Assembly (NCBI GenBank): GCA_949300335.1
Contig: CASGDV010000066.1
Coordinates: 1 to 64,000, forward strand
Reading direction: 5' to 3'
Source of the DNA: an uncultured Bacteroidales bacterium
Lineage (GTDB): Bacteria; Bacteroidota; Bacteroidia; Bacteroidales; UBA932
DNA: 64,000 bases
Shown one piece after another: positions 32,944 to 43,255 of this stretch (position 1 is its first letter; each line of letters starts with the position of its first letter). The notes beneath the pieces were generated by a model. That model saw nothing but the letters and a program-made list of their open reading frames with translations, searched no databases and had not been told where the DNA came from. Made by a program: the position numbers and the translations under genes.

Positions 32944-33993
32944 TCATAATTTGACAGTAACCATCCGGATACAATCTTCCGACTCCATAAAACAGCAGGC
33001 CTTACCGTTCTCCGGCAAAACCACCCGCGACAGCCTGTATCCGCCCGGCACTGAGATTCTGGAATTGACTACCGGCATGTCTTTCAGCGTATCATAACGG
33101 AAAATGAATACATCACCGTTGAAACGGTAAGTGAATGAAAGGTACCTGTCATCTTCAACTACATTTTCCACACATCCGGCATGAGAGGCACACCAATCCT
33201 CATCCCTGAAAGACATCAGTATACCGTAATCATAATCCTCGGAAGGTTCCGGGGATGGAAAGCTGTATTTTCCGAAACTTATTTCATATGCCGGGGAACA
33301 ACCGGCATCCCTGCTTATACGGAAAATCCTGTCATGGAAACAATGCCAGAACAATACCGATCCGGTACGGCCTTCGGCGATATTCCCGGCCACGCCGTAA
33401 GAACTGGAAAGAGTGACTCCTTCCAGATGGCTGACAAAATTGAAACCATTGTCATAAAGTCCCAATGCCGGAGGATTTCCATTGTACGTACCAAGAAAAA
33501 CACATCTGCCAATCCATTGTCCGTCAAAAGGAAGAAAAGAGTCAAGTCTTACGGAAGACGGTGCCTGATATGAGGACAGAAAGTTCCCTGACCTGCCGTA
33601 AGCCATTATTTTACCCCCGTTGAAATCGTAGAGGAAAAGCGTATCATTCCTGAATGTGAAGAAAGAGCATTCGATATATTCGCCGAGAGCCCTTCCCTTG
33701 TTGCCTATTTGCCTCCGGTAAGAACCGTCGGCTCCATATTCATGAAGAAAACCTCCGGAGCGTATGAACACCTCGTCGTCAGTAACGACGGCATTCTGGA
33801 TATAACCGATTTTCCCGGCTCCTCCCTGCAATTCCACAGAAGCATGACCGGACAAGTCAAGTTCATCGGCAGCCGCAGGATCGACATCCAAGACCATGAC
33901 AGACGAATCAGTACTGCTGTTGCATGATGATAACAAGGTCAGGAACGGGAATACTGAAAAAGCCAAGAATAAAATACAATAAATCTTTTTCAT
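32944..33993 (-). CDS. Six-bladed beta-propeller lipoprotein (DUF5128-like)
   Basis: A 349-aa lipoprotein with the lipobox LLSSC (Cys 24). Repeated blade-like strands follow: FLHEYGADGSYRRQIGNKG (about 82-100), LFLYDFNGGKIMAYGRSG, RIFRISRDAG. This matches the 6-bladed propeller family often found near carbohydrate-active enzymes in Bacteroidota. It is 3 bp after the stop of the DUF6259 gene at 33997, so it belongs to that operon. Binding of a glycan or partner protein at the surface is plausible but unproven. Confidence 0.8.
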   Translation of the reverse strand: MKKIYCILFLAFSVFPFLTLLSSCNSSTDSSVMVLDVDPAAADELDLSGHASVELQGGAGKIGYIQNAVVTDDEVFIRSGGFLHEYGADGSYRRQIGNKGRALGEYIECSFFTFRNDTLFLYDFNGGKIMAYGRSGNFLSSYQAPSSVRLDSFLPFDGQWIGRCVFLGTYNGNPPALGLYDNGFNFVSHLEGVTLSSSYGVAGNIAEGRTGSVLFWHCFHDRIFRISRDAGCSPAYEISFGKYSFPSPEPSEDYDYGILMSFRDEDWCASHAGCVENVVEDDRYLSFTYRFNGDVFIFRYDTLKDMPVVNSRISVPGGYRLSRVVLPENGKACCFMESEDCIRMVTVKL

Positions 33994-33996
33994 ATA

Positions 33997-36093
33997 TCAA
34001 TCCTCCATTATTACGGCCATGGACTGCGGCCCGAGAACAACAGTACCGTTGCACTTGACAGCTTTCAGTCTGTCAGGGGTCGCCACTACCATGCTCCCAT
34101 TCATGTTTTCCAACGAAACGGTAGCTTTGTTGGAATTGGCCGTATCGACATTATAGACGACAACAGCCCTCTTTCCGTCGGATTTTCTGGTAAATACCGA
34201 ATACTTTATATTATTGCCTTCTACCTTTGCCCCCACAGTATCGGAGAATATCCCGTTCCAAAGAAAGTCTTCATAACGCTTCCGCAAACGGTCCACTTTC
34301 TTCCCATATTCAACCACACGCGGGAACTCACTCAGTTTTCCTTTGAAATTACGGACTTCATAACTCATGGAATATCTCAAGGCAGCACACATGTTGACAT
34401 GATTCAAATCATAGTGATCAATCACTGCACAGGCAATCGGTACATCGGAATCTATATATCTGAGCACCGGAGAATGATTATAATCTGCCCTTGTATATGT
34501 AGCATAATATTGGGACTGGATGTCATAGCAACCTTCTCCAGTCATAAGAAAATCCGGGTCCTGCTCTTTGCACATTTCATAAAATTCCTTAACCAGAAGC
34601 AATGCACCTCTGTAATTGAAACCGGGAACTTCGTGTCCGTGATTTTTGCTGAAACAAAGCATTGTCCCTGCATGATGCTGATTTTCATCGAAGACCATTC
34701 CCGCGGCGCCAAGATCCAGAACTTTCTGAAACTCCTCACAGATCATTTTTCTCAATTCAGAATCCATATTGCAGAATATGCCGTAGCGTCTGGTATTTAT
34801 ACCTTCCAGATTCGTATAAGTATAGTAATTGTATCCCGGATGCACACAAGTATCCCCTGCGACATCCATTGCGATATGATCCAGCCATTTTTCATGGTCT
34901 TCCATCGTAAAATCCACCCATGGGAACTTTGTAAAAGGCAATATTTTAACACCTCGTTTTTCAGCTTTGGCAATCTGCTTTTTGAATTCATCCAATGTTC
35001 CGAGACGTGGATCCACATCAAAGCATGGCATGCCTCGGTCCTGTCCGCCATAAGCCCATCCAGTCAACTGTATAGCATCAACACCATATTTGACACATTC
35101 ATCCACATAGTCCTCCAGATCTTCGAATCTGAAATTTATCCTGCTCGCTGACGAATTTATCTGAATCTGCTGCCATGAATTCACGTGATGCAACCATTCT
35201 GCCCGGGGAACCTCTTTGAACCATGTATCGCGCCATGCCTTGTAAATATCTACACCGGCATGCCAGTCTCCGGAATACGGAGTGACAATAAACGGCATGA
35301 GTTCCCTGTCCGACCGCGGCTGGAGGTACAGCATCCTCGCGGCTTTCAGACTTGTCCTCATCATTTTTCTCTCTGCATTGTCTTTCTTCGAAAACGCCTG
35401 TCCTGCGAAACCGGCAAAACCCGCTCCCGGAACAGTCTCATGCTCGCATCGTATATATTCATTGAATTCGGAATCAAGACTTGATACATACAGTCCCTGT
35501 TTCGTATTATGGACAAGCGTAAAAGCATGTTCCGGCAAATTGCTCCAGCCGCGTCCCCTGACGGCCGGATACAACTCTTCCGTTCCGAAACTGGTATATG
35601 TCATATACTGGAAAAGCATCCTCTGCGTATCTTCCGGCAAGGTTATTTCTCCAAGATAAGGCCATGAGAACTGCTCGATCACGCCATCTGAGGAATTTTC
35701 AAGGAAACCTCCGTACACCAATCCTTCAGGCGTCATTTCTATCGTACCTGTAAATATGATGTCCTCAATATTATCTCCTATTTTAATACCGTTCCATACA
35801 AGCCTTATCATATTCTCCGATGCATATACATCAGGACTGTCCTGTGAAGATGCATCGACAACATGGAAACTCCCGTCCGGAAATTTCACATTCGCCTCAA
35901 AGGAACGTCCGACAGAAGCATCTTCCACTATTTTCCAGCCAGTAATCCTGCTTTCGAGCCCTGTCAGTCTGCCGTCCGTCACATCAATTTCGGCAACCAT
36001 CCTGTCATTTTCCAGACGATGGATGTTTTCTGCTGCCGCCGATAACACGAAAAACGGCATCATTAACAATATCATGACTTTTTTCATATTCAT
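33997..36093 (-). CDS. DUF6259 family, TIM-barrel glycoside hydrolase-like (copy 1)
   Basis: A 698-aa exported protein (signal peptide ending near SAAAEN; ATG 36087 also possible). N-terminal beta-sandwich to about 270, TIM barrel about 300-560, C-terminal beta domain ending LGPQSMAVIMED. Barrel motifs: DAIQLTGWAYGGQDRG, FDVDPRLGT, KILPFTKFPWVDF, AAGMVFDENQHH and FLMTGEGCYD. Asp of FDENQ and Glu of GEGCYD are at positions expected for nucleophile and acid/base in related barrels, by eye only. The family resembles alpha-galactosidase-type hydrolases but substrate is unknown. Second gene of a three-gene operon with its paralogue and the propeller lipoprotein. Confidence 0.75.
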   Translation of the reverse strand: MNMKKVMILLMMPFFVLSAAAENIHRLENDRMVAEIDVTDGRLTGLESRITGWKIVEDASVGRSFEANVKFPDGSFHVVDASSQDSPDVYASENMIRLVWNGIKIGDNIEDIIFTGTIEMTPEGLVYGGFLENSSDGVIEQFSWPYLGEITLPEDTQRMLFQYMTYTSFGTEELYPAVRGRGWSNLPEHAFTLVHNTKQGLYVSSLDSEFNEYIRCEHETVPGAGFAGFAGQAFSKKDNAERKMMRTSLKAARMLYLQPRSDRELMPFIVTPYSGDWHAGVDIYKAWRDTWFKEVPRAEWLHHVNSWQQIQINSSASRINFRFEDLEDYVDECVKYGVDAIQLTGWAYGGQDRGMPCFDVDPRLGTLDEFKKQIAKAEKRGVKILPFTKFPWVDFTMEDHEKWLDHIAMDVAGDTCVHPGYNYYTYTNLEGINTRRYGIFCNMDSELRKMICEEFQKVLDLGAAGMVFDENQHHAGTMLCFSKNHGHEVPGFNYRGALLLVKEFYEMCKEQDPDFLMTGEGCYDIQSQYYATYTRADYNHSPVLRYIDSDVPIACAVIDHYDLNHVNMCAALRYSMSYEVRNFKGKLSEFPRVVEYGKKVDRLRKRYEDFLWNGIFSDTVGAKVEGNNIKYSVFTRKSDGKRAVVVYNVDTANSNKATVSLENMNGSMVVATPDRLKAVKCNGTVVLGPQSMAVIMED

Positions 36094-36135
36094 TCCATAT
36101 GTTTTCTATGATTGGATCTATAAAATTCCGGATGA

Positions 36136-38157
36136 TTATTTTTCCATAATGACGGCAAGCGATTGCGGGGCAAGAGTTATCCTGCCTCCGAAAAATGCCG
36201 GTTCTTCATCTTCCGGTGTCACATAAACAAGCTCGCCGGCACCGTCTACCGATATTGCGGCGAAAGTATTGTCTTCCGTACCGGAATTGGCAACAACAAC
36301 TGATTTTCTGCCGTTTTCGTCGACAAATACCGACCATTCAAGATTATCGCCATCCACGGACGCACCTTCATGATTTGCAAAATCGGCCTTCCATATTCTG
36401 TCCTCATATCTGCAGCACATTGCCTTTATCATATTGCCGTATTCCACAATATGGGTATATTCTGAAAGTCTGTCATCATAAAAATCAAGTGTATAGGAAG
36501 GTATGAGACGGTACAGTACGGCTTTGTTGAGCATGCGTCTGGCGTTACGCACATCCACCTTGACAATCATCGGCTCATCCGGGGATAATGTCCTGTGACG
36601 GACAAACATTTCATCCGGAACATTCAGTTCATAACCATCATAGATATCATTCTGATAATCTGAAAAGCCCTTTCCCAAAGCCACCTTTCCTTCAGCCTTA
36701 AATATGCGTGCCATTCTCATATCGAGAGACATCGCACCGTTTATCGTCGGCTCGCCGAAACGGTGTCCGTGATCAAGGTCAAAACAAAGATGACTGTGAC
36801 CCGTATTGTTATGGTCCCTGTTCATGTATCCGTCTGCATTCATCAGAGATTCTTTCGTGCCCCACTCGTACTCTGCAAGTTCCTGCACATGCGGAGAGGC
36901 CGGACAAAGCCATCCGTAATTGTATGGAAGATTTATGAACTGGTCGGACATGACATATCCTCGCAATGTATCCATATATCCGGGAGCATGACGGTCCGCC
37001 AGATTCCAGGCGGTTTCAAGCACGACTTTCAAGCCGAGTCCGTGACATTTTTCAATAGCATCACATAATCCGCCAACTTCGACAATATGGCCTGAAGAAT
37101 TGCGGAATGCTCCGCTTACGAGGAGGACGTCGACCCCTAACCTGCGGCTTTCTTCTGCATACCTGACAAGGTCATCGCCATTTTCTATCCCTGCGCGCCT
37201 CCATATCTGAGGTTTTCCCATCCATGCTGCATTTTCGCTCCTCACATTGCAATACGGCTGTCTGTCAGCTGCATAAATCTTTACTCCTTCCTCCCATGAA
37301 CCGCAATAAGGTACAAATTCGACAGTATCCAAATCGGAGGACTCCCCTGGCATGGTATATACGCAATTGTTCATCTTGAACTGCAGGCGCACCGGCTCCC
37401 CGTCGATTTCATCGGCATACGGATTGACTCCCCTGATTTCGTATCCCGGTATGAGTTCGAACGACGGTATGCTCAGATTCTCCGGATAAGTCCTGTTGTA
37501 AATCATGAATCCCCTGTCGCTGCCGTTCACCTGCAGGAACGAGCGCTCCGGAAGAATATGCGTGGAAGTAGGCCATTCGACACCCCAGTACCCATGCTGG
37601 TTGGCCTGACGGGGAAACAATTCACGTACATCATTTCTTGTACTCTGATACAACGGCTGAGATCTGTCCGGCACAGACACCTCTCCGAAACAAGGCCACG
37701 AAACATATTCGATATGATATTTGCTCCGGTTGTCGACATGTCCGGAAAATTCAAGCCCCCTATCTGTCAGTGACACCCTGCCGACAAATGTAATATCCGC
37801 AATATCCTTCATGAATTCTGTTTTCAATCCGGACCAAGTGAATGTGACGGAACTGCCGTCCGATTCTATTTCCGGATCGGCCTGTTCTATACCTTTCACG
37901 ACATTATACCTTTTGTCTTCATCAGTCATTTCCCTGCCCTCCATCGGCAATAGCAGTTCGAATGACTGGGCGAGACATTCCCTGCCCATGATTACCCAAC
38001 CGGCAGCCTTGCTTTCAAGATAAAGCATGGCGCCATTACCGCCGTCAAAAACCACCTTGACTTTATCATTTTCAAGAACGATTCCACCGTTATTACGGGA
38101 TGCAAGAACAGTAACGGGCAGAAGCAAGCACACAAACAGAAAAAGTCTTTTCATCAT
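36136..38157 (-). CDS. DUF6259-like TIM-barrel protein (copy 2, divergent)
   Basis: A 673-aa exported protein (signal peptide ending near VLASRN). Paralogue of the downstream gene: the same N-terminal sandwich (WPCFGEVSVPD vs WPYLGEITLPE), a barrel with GVDVLLVSGAF, KVVLETAWN and LCFDLDHGH, and a C-terminus ending LAPQSLAVIMEK. By eye FDLDH aligns with FDENQ of copy 1, keeping the Asp, while LGKGFSD aligns with TGEGCYD, replacing the Glu by Lys. It also lacks a FDVDPRLGT equivalent. It may be inactive, have another specificity, or the alignment may be off. First gene of the operon; divergent from GH92. Confidence 0.65.
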   Translation of the reverse strand: MMKRLFLFVCLLLPVTVLASRNNGGIVLENDKVKVVFDGGNGAMLYLESKAAGWVIMGRECLAQSFELLLPMEGREMTDEDKRYNVVKGIEQADPEIESDGSSVTFTWSGLKTEFMKDIADITFVGRVSLTDRGLEFSGHVDNRSKYHIEYVSWPCFGEVSVPDRSQPLYQSTRNDVRELFPRQANQHGYWGVEWPTSTHILPERSFLQVNGSDRGFMIYNRTYPENLSIPSFELIPGYEIRGVNPYADEIDGEPVRLQFKMNNCVYTMPGESSDLDTVEFVPYCGSWEEGVKIYAADRQPYCNVRSENAAWMGKPQIWRRAGIENGDDLVRYAEESRRLGVDVLLVSGAFRNSSGHIVEVGGLCDAIEKCHGLGLKVVLETAWNLADRHAPGYMDTLRGYVMSDQFINLPYNYGWLCPASPHVQELAEYEWGTKESLMNADGYMNRDHNNTGHSHLCFDLDHGHRFGEPTINGAMSLDMRMARIFKAEGKVALGKGFSDYQNDIYDGYELNVPDEMFVRHRTLSPDEPMIVKVDVRNARRMLNKAVLYRLIPSYTLDFYDDRLSEYTHIVEYGNMIKAMCCRYEDRIWKADFANHEGASVDGDNLEWSVFVDENGRKSVVVANSGTEDNTFAAISVDGAGELVYVTPEDEEPAFFGGRITLAPQSLAVIMEK

Positions 38158-38305
38158 TTAAATTCAATCTAGAATCCTGACATACAATATCACGGAAAAC
38201 CATGAAATGTAAAGATATAAAATATTTTTCGGCAAATCTTTTCCCGTTTCTCTTTTTTTTAACTATTTTAGTCCGATGCGTTGACAATAATTATATTTTT
38301 TGCTT

Positions 38306-40552
38306 ATGAAAAACAAACATTACAGTCTCGGTGCATTATGCATCTGTTTGACAACAATCGTTTCATGTTCCACTGGGCATCCTGAATCGAGTGTTTCCCA
38401 TGTCGACCCCTATATAGGTGCAGGGGGTCACGGTCATGTGTTCGTAGGAGCGAACGTTCCCCACGGTGCGATCCAGGCCGGTCCCCAGAACATCCACAAG
38501 GGCTGGGACTGGTGTTCCGGCTATCATTACTCCGACAGCGTGATAATCGGATTTTCCCACACCCACCTCAGCGGAACGGGGTGCACCGACCTCGGTGACG
38601 TCCTCATCATGCCTTATACCGGCGAGATCCGCACCGCCCGCGGCGAGCAGAACAACATAGAAGGAAGTGCATCTTCCTATTACAGCCATGACAACGAAGC
38701 CGTGTCTCCGGGCTATTACTCACTTCTCATGGACAACGGCGTGAAGGATGAGATGACGACGACCGAAAGGGTTGCCATCCACCGCATCAGCTATCCGGGC
38801 GACCAACCGTCAAGACTTCTTGTCAATCTTCAGGAGGGTAACGGCGACAGGGCTGTAGAGACATGTCTCAAGCAGATAGACGAATATACCGTGGAAGGCT
38901 GCAGGATATCCGAAGGCTGGACGAGGCATCACGTATACTTTACCCTGAAGACAGACACCCCGATATCCGGGATATCCCTTTATGACGGTGACACTCCGTC
39001 AGAAGCTTCTGAGACAGGCGGCAGCAATGCGAAGGGTGTCCTTTCATTCGGCAACGCGAAATCCGTCAAGGTGAAGGTAGCCCTGTCTTCGGTAAGCAGT
39101 GCCAATGCAGCGGAGAACATGGAATCGGAGATGCCCGGTTGGGACTTCGATGCGGTCCGCTCCGATGCTGAACGCAAATGGGATGATGCCCTGAGTGTCA
39201 TCAGGGTGGATTCAGGCAGCGAAAAGATAAAGAGCATCTTCTATACGTCCCTTTACCATGCTTTCATCGCACCTTATCTGTACAGCGACGTGAACGGGGA
39301 ATTCCGCGGCCATGACAACAGGATAATAAAGGGTGACTGGACGAATTATTCCGTATTCTCACTGTGGGATACATACCGCGCCCTCCATCCGCTTTACACC
39401 ATCATAGGTACCGACGTGCTCCCGGACATGATCAATTCGATGCTTTCGATATATGACCAGCAGTCCAAGCTGCCGATATGGCCTCTCATCGGAGGAGAAA
39501 CGAACTGCATGCCGGGCTACAGCGCTGTTCCGGTGATATCGGATGCGATACTGAAAGGGATAGGAGGCTTCGATGTTGATAGGGCATATGAATATATGAA
39601 AGCTTCTACGGTCTATCCGAAGCAGAATGCGGTTCCTTATGTGCTTGAAAACGGCTTCATTCCTACCGACAAGGTACGCGAGGCGACTTCCATAGCAATG
39701 GAATATGCTGTCGGTGACTGGGGAGTCGCACAGGTAGCAAAGAAACTCGGCAAGGAAGAAGACTACAGGGAATACCTCAAGAGAGGAAAATATTACGAAT
39801 ATTATTTCGACAAGTCCATCAACTTCGTACGTCCGAGACTTTCCGACGGCAGCTGGCTTACTCCATATGACCCGTTCGAGTCCATCCACGGTGTCGGACA
39901 CTTCTGCGAAGGGAACGGCTGGCAGTACACATTCTTTGTTCCCCAGAATCCGGAAGGTCTCATCGAGCTGATGGGAGGCGACGAAGCCTTCGTAGCCAAA
40001 CTCGACGAGTTCTTCAAGGCAGAAGGAGACATGGGCGAACATGCATCCGCGGATATCTCCGGACTGATAGGAATGTATGCCCACGGCAACGAGCCGAGTC
40101 ACCATATAGCATACATGTATGCCTATGCGGGCCAGCAGTGGAAGACAGCGGAAGTCGTAAGGTTCATCCTCGACAACTTCTATACCGACCAGCCTGACGG
40201 CGTAATAGGGAACGAAGACTGCGGACAGATGTCATCCTGGTACATCCTCTCCGCAATGGGCTTCTATCAGGTAAGCCCTTCCGGCGGAGTATACGTGTTC
40301 GGAAGTCCGATACTCGACAAATCGGTCATCAGCCTTCCTGAAGGCAGGACTTTCACAATCACAGCTTTGAATGACCCTGAGCACAACAAGTACATCCAGA
40401 GCGTGACACTGAACGGCATGCCGTACCACAAATCATACATCACATATGAGGATATAATGAAAGGTGGTACACTCGAATTCACGATGGGAGATGCTCCTAA
40501 CAAGGATTTCGGAACGGATCCCGAAAACAGACCGAAGACAAAGAACAGATAA
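38306..40552 (+). CDS. GH92 alpha-mannosidase lipoprotein (copy 1)
   Basis: About 748 aa with a lipobox (TIVSC, Cys 21). GH92 enzymes are calcium-dependent exo-alpha-mannosidases, many acting on alpha-1,2 links of yeast mannan or N-glycans. Family blocks: VDPYIGAGGHGHVFVGANVP (about 34-53), SHTHLSGTGCTDLGD, GGETNCMPGYSAVP, the proposed acid region CEGNGWQYTFFVP and GNEDCGQMSSWYILSAMGFY. All appear intact. The start is ATG 38306; the frame extends to a TTG at 38300. The gene body is richer in G+C than the neighbours and favours AAG over AAA. It is divergent from the DUF6259 operon and may share its regulation. Confidence 0.92.
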   Translation: MKNKHYSLGALCICLTTIVSCSTGHPESSVSHVDPYIGAGGHGHVFVGANVPHGAIQAGPQNIHKGWDWCSGYHYSDSVIIGFSHTHLSGTGCTDLGDVLIMPYTGEIRTARGEQNNIEGSASSYYSHDNEAVSPGYYSLLMDNGVKDEMTTTERVAIHRISYPGDQPSRLLVNLQEGNGDRAVETCLKQIDEYTVEGCRISEGWTRHHVYFTLKTDTPISGISLYDGDTPSEASETGGSNAKGVLSFGNAKSVKVKVALSSVSSANAAENMESEMPGWDFDAVRSDAERKWDDALSVIRVDSGSEKIKSIFYTSLYHAFIAPYLYSDVNGEFRGHDNRIIKGDWTNYSVFSLWDTYRALHPLYTIIGTDVLPDMINSMLSIYDQQSKLPIWPLIGGETNCMPGYSAVPVISDAILKGIGGFDVDRAYEYMKASTVYPKQNAVPYVLENGFIPTDKVREATSIAMEYAVGDWGVAQVAKKLGKEEDYREYLKRGKYYEYYFDKSINFVRPRLSDGSWLTPYDPFESIHGVGHFCEGNGWQYTFFVPQNPEGLIELMGGDEAFVAKLDEFFKAEGDMGEHASADISGLIGMYAHGNEPSHHIAYMYAYAGQQWKTAEVVRFILDNFYTDQPDGVIGNEDCGQMSSWYILSAMGFYQVSPSGGVYVFGSPILDKSVISLPEGRTFTITALNDPEHNKYIQSVTLNGMPYHKSYITYEDIMKGGTLEFTMGDAPNKDFGTDPENRPKTKNR

Positions 40553-40581
40553 TATGGGATAGGTATCTCGTTTTTTTGCTT

Positions 40582-40589
40582 TATCTTTG
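40582..40589 (+). promoter_or_regulatory. Promoter -7 box for lepA
   Basis: TATCTTTG, 24 bp before the lepA ATG at 40614, just past the GH92 stop. No -33 box at the right distance. Confidence 0.5.
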
Positions 40590-40613
40590 CAGGTGAATTT
40601 GTCAGGTCAAAGC

Positions 40614-42401
40614 ATGAAAAACACGAGAAACTTTTGCATAATCGCACATATAGACCACGGGAAAAGTACCTTGGCTGACAGAATGCTGGAAATAACGGAC
40701 ACTCTGAGCAGCAGAGACATGGAAGCCCAGGTATTGGATTCGATGGATCTTGAAAAAGAAAAAGGGATTACCATAAAGAGCCATGCCATACAGATGGATT
40801 ATGTCTATAAGGGAGAGAAATACACACTCAACCTGATTGACACTCCGGGGCATGTGGACTTTTCCTATGAGGTTTCCCGTGCGATTGCATCCTGCGAAGG
40901 AGCATTGCTTGTCGTGGATGCGACACAGGGAATCCAGGCCCAGACCATATCAAATCTGTATCTCGCCATAGAGCATGATTTGGAAATAATACCGGTACTG
41001 AACAAGATTGACATGGATTCGGCCATGGTCGATGTAGTATCGGATCAGGTAGTGGATCTCCTCGGGTGCAGGCCCGAGGAGATTCTTTGCGCTTCAGGGA
41101 AGACGGGAGAGGGTGTGAAGGAAATTCTTGACGCGATAGTCGAGAGGATTCCCGCACCGGCGGGTGATCCCGGGGCGCCGTTGCAGGCTCTGATTTTCGA
41201 TTCCGTTTTCAATCCGTTCAGAGGGATAATAGCTTATTTCAAGGTCAAGAACGGCAGTATCCGCACAGGAGATAAAGTCAAGTTCTTCAATACGGGAAAA
41301 GAATATGAAGCCGATGAAATCGGAGTTCTGAAAATGAAACTCAATCCTCGTGAAGAGATACCGTGCGGCAGTGTAGGTTATATAATATCCGGAATCAAGA
41401 CTGCGTCGGAAGTCAAGGTTGGAGATACAATAACGCATGTCTCGCGCCCTTGCAGTGAGGCAATTTCCGGATTTGAAGAGGTCAAGCCCATGCTTTTTGC
41501 AGGAATGTACCCGGTGGAAACAGACCAGTACGAGGAGCTCAGGGCTTCACTGGAAAAGTTCCAGCTCAATGATGCGTCACTGGTTTTTGAACCGGAATCG
41601 TCTCTTGCACTCGGATTCGGTTTCAGATGCGGATTCCTCGGACTGCTTCATCTTGAAATCGTTCAGGAAAGACTTTTCAGGGAATTCGGCATGGACGTGA
41701 TAACCACAGTTCCCAACGTATCCTATAAAGTTTACACTACACAGGGAGAAGTAATTGATGTACACAATCCTTCCGGTCTTCCGGCCCCGACTTTGATAGA
41801 CAGGATAGAAGAACCGTACATAAAGGCACAGGTAATCTCGAAATCCGACTTTTACGGTCCTATAATGAAATTATGTCTGGATAAGCGCGGAATCCTGACA
41901 AACGAGCATTATCTGACGGCAGACAGGCTGGAGCTCACATATGAAATGCCGCTTTCTGAAATAGTATTCGATTTCTATGACAAACTGAAATCAATATCGA
42001 AAGGATACGCTTCCTTCGACTACCATGTCACCGGTTTCAAGGAAGCAAAGCTGGTAAAACTGGACATACTTCTTAACGGAGAACCTGCAGATGCACTCTC
42101 AAGCCTGATTCATGTAGACCATGCATATGATTTCGGACGAAAAATATGCGAAAAGCTGAAAGAACTGATTCCGAGACAGCAGTTCGACATAGCTATACAG
42201 GCCGCGATAGGAGCAAAGATAATAGCCAGGGAAACGGTCAAGGCCGTAAGGAAAGACGTGACGGCAAAATGTTATGGTGGAGACATATCCCGTAAGCGGA
42301 AACTGCTTGAAAAACAGAAGCAGGGAAAGAAAAGAATGAGGCAGATCGGTACGGTAGAAGTCCCGCAAAGTGCGTTTATGGCTGTCCTCAAACTTGATTG
42401 A
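40614..42401 (+). CDS. lepA: Elongation factor 4
   Basis: A 595-aa translational GTPase that acts on ribosomes during initiation or back-translocation. G1 AHIDHGKST (about 10-18), G3 [12 protein letters not shown]4 NKID; the domain order GTPase, II, III, V-like and the LepA-specific C-terminal domain is normal ([21 protein letters not shown] near the end). The start is ATG 40614; the frame runs on to 40587 but without a family match. A GT2 gene starts 1 bp after its stop and is probably translationally coupled. Confidence 0.97.
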   Translation: MKNTRNFCIIAHIDHGKSTLADRMLEITDTLSSRDMEAQVLDSMDLEKEKGITIKSHAIQMDYVYKGEKYTLNLIDTPGHVDFSYEVSRAIASCEGALLVVDATQGIQAQTISNLYLAIEHDLEIIPVLNKIDMDSAMVDVVSDQVVDLLGCRPEEILCASGKTGEGVKEILDAIVERIPAPAGDPGAPLQALIFDSVFNPFRGIIAYFKVKNGSIRTGDKVKFFNTGKEYEADEIGVLKMKLNPREEIPCGSVGYIISGIKTASEVKVGDTITHVSRPCSEAISGFEEVKPMLFAGMYPVETDQYEELRASLEKFQLNDASLVFEPESSLALGFGFRCGFLGLLHLEIVQERLFREFGMDVITTVPNVSYKVYTTQGEVIDVHNPSGLPAPTLIDRIEEPYIKAQVISKSDFYGPIMKLCLDKRGILTNEHYLTADRLELTYEMPLSEIVFDFYDKLKSISKGYASFDYHVTGFKEAKLVKLDILLNGEPADALSSLIHVDHAYDFGRKICEKLKELIPRQQFDIAIQAAIGAKIIARETVKAVRKDVTAKCYGGDISRKRKLLEKQKQGKKRMRQIGTVEVPQSAFMAVLKLD

Positions 42402-42402
42402 T

Positions 42403-43224
42403 ATGAAAGTCGCAATTCTTATGTCCGTATACAACCGGAAAGAAAAAACAATGGAATGTCTCGATATCTGCCATTCCGAAATAGAAAGTTTCCGGTCCAG
42501 AAACGAATATGAATTCAACATATTCCTGACTGAGGACAATTGCACCGACGGTACCGCAGAAGCCATAGCCGAAACCTATCCGGATGTAAAAATCCTTCAC
42601 GGAGACGGGAACCTGTTCTGGAACCGCGGGATGATAAAAGCATGGAATGAAGCGGTAAAGTCCTCACCCGATTTCTATCTGTGGCTTAATGATGACACGA
42701 TGATATTCAAAGGAGCCCTATCCGTACTGCTTGAAACATCGTCTTATCTTAAACACAGAGCCATTGTCGTAGGAACTGCCGCCGACAGCAGCGGAAAACT
42801 GAGTTACGGTGGTAAAAACCGATCCGACAGGATTATCGTCCCCGACAAAGAAATACCTGTTTCATGCTATACATTCAATGGAAATCTTGTGCTGGTACCT
42901 TCATCAGTCTACAGGAAACTGGGGACTATGGACATCATATACAGCCACAGTTTCGGAGACTTCGACTACGGTATCAGGGCTGACAAGGCCGGCATAACTT
43001 CCGTTGTAGCTCCGGGAATACTTGCAAGATGCGACAGAAATCCGGGATTTCCCAAATGGAGAGATGCATCATTGCCGTTGAATGAAAGATATGCCGCGAT
43101 TATGTCTCCGAAAGGAAGACCTTTCAAGGAACAGTTCATCTATGACTGCAGATACAAGAACATACTCTGGGCAGCTGGACATTTCATGTCGCTCAACATG
43201 AAAGTTTTGTTTCCTAAAAAATAA
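42403..43224 (+). CDS. Glycosyltransferase family 2
   Basis: About 273 aa. A GT-A fold enzyme with MKVAILMSVYNRKEK at the N-terminus, EDNCTDGTAE (about 47-56) and the DxD-type metal site WLNDDT (about 94-99). RhamnosylT-like GT2 members are nearest by appearance. There is no membrane segment, so it is a soluble or peripheral enzyme of surface-glycan assembly. ATG 42403 follows the lepA stop by one base. It ends at a strong terminator. Confidence 0.87.
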   Translation: MKVAILMSVYNRKEKTMECLDICHSEIESFRSRNEYEFNIFLTEDNCTDGTAEAIAETYPDVKILHGDGNLFWNRGMIKAWNEAVKSSPDFYLWLNDDTMIFKGALSVLLETSSYLKHRAIVVGTAADSSGKLSYGGKNRSDRIIVPDKEIPVSCYTFNGNLVLVPSSVYRKLGTMDIIYSHSFGDFDYGIRADKAGITSVVAPGILARCDRNPGFPKWRDASLPLNERYAAIMSPKGRPFKEQFIYDCRYKNILWAAGHFMSLNMKVLFPKK

Positions 43225-43255
43225 AAAGGGCCGTCCCTCACGGGAAAACCCTTTT
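43224..43255 (+). terminator. Terminator after the GT2 gene
   Basis: AAAAGGG (43224-43230) pairs with CCCTTTT (43249-43255), with an inner TCCC/GGGA pair. The run of T's is within the 3' arm. It closes the lepA-GT2 unit. Confidence 0.7.

Noticed and set aside
34399..35151. Antisense open frame opposite DUF6259 copy 1
   Set aside because: Reading it gives no recognisable protein and it lies wholly inside an intact gene.
38281..38305. TTGACA-type promoter in front of GH92 copy 1
   Set aside because: TTGACA occurs at 38281 but there is no matching -10 hexamer, and sigma in this phylum uses TTTG/TAnnTTTG; the -7-like stretch here has one T too many.
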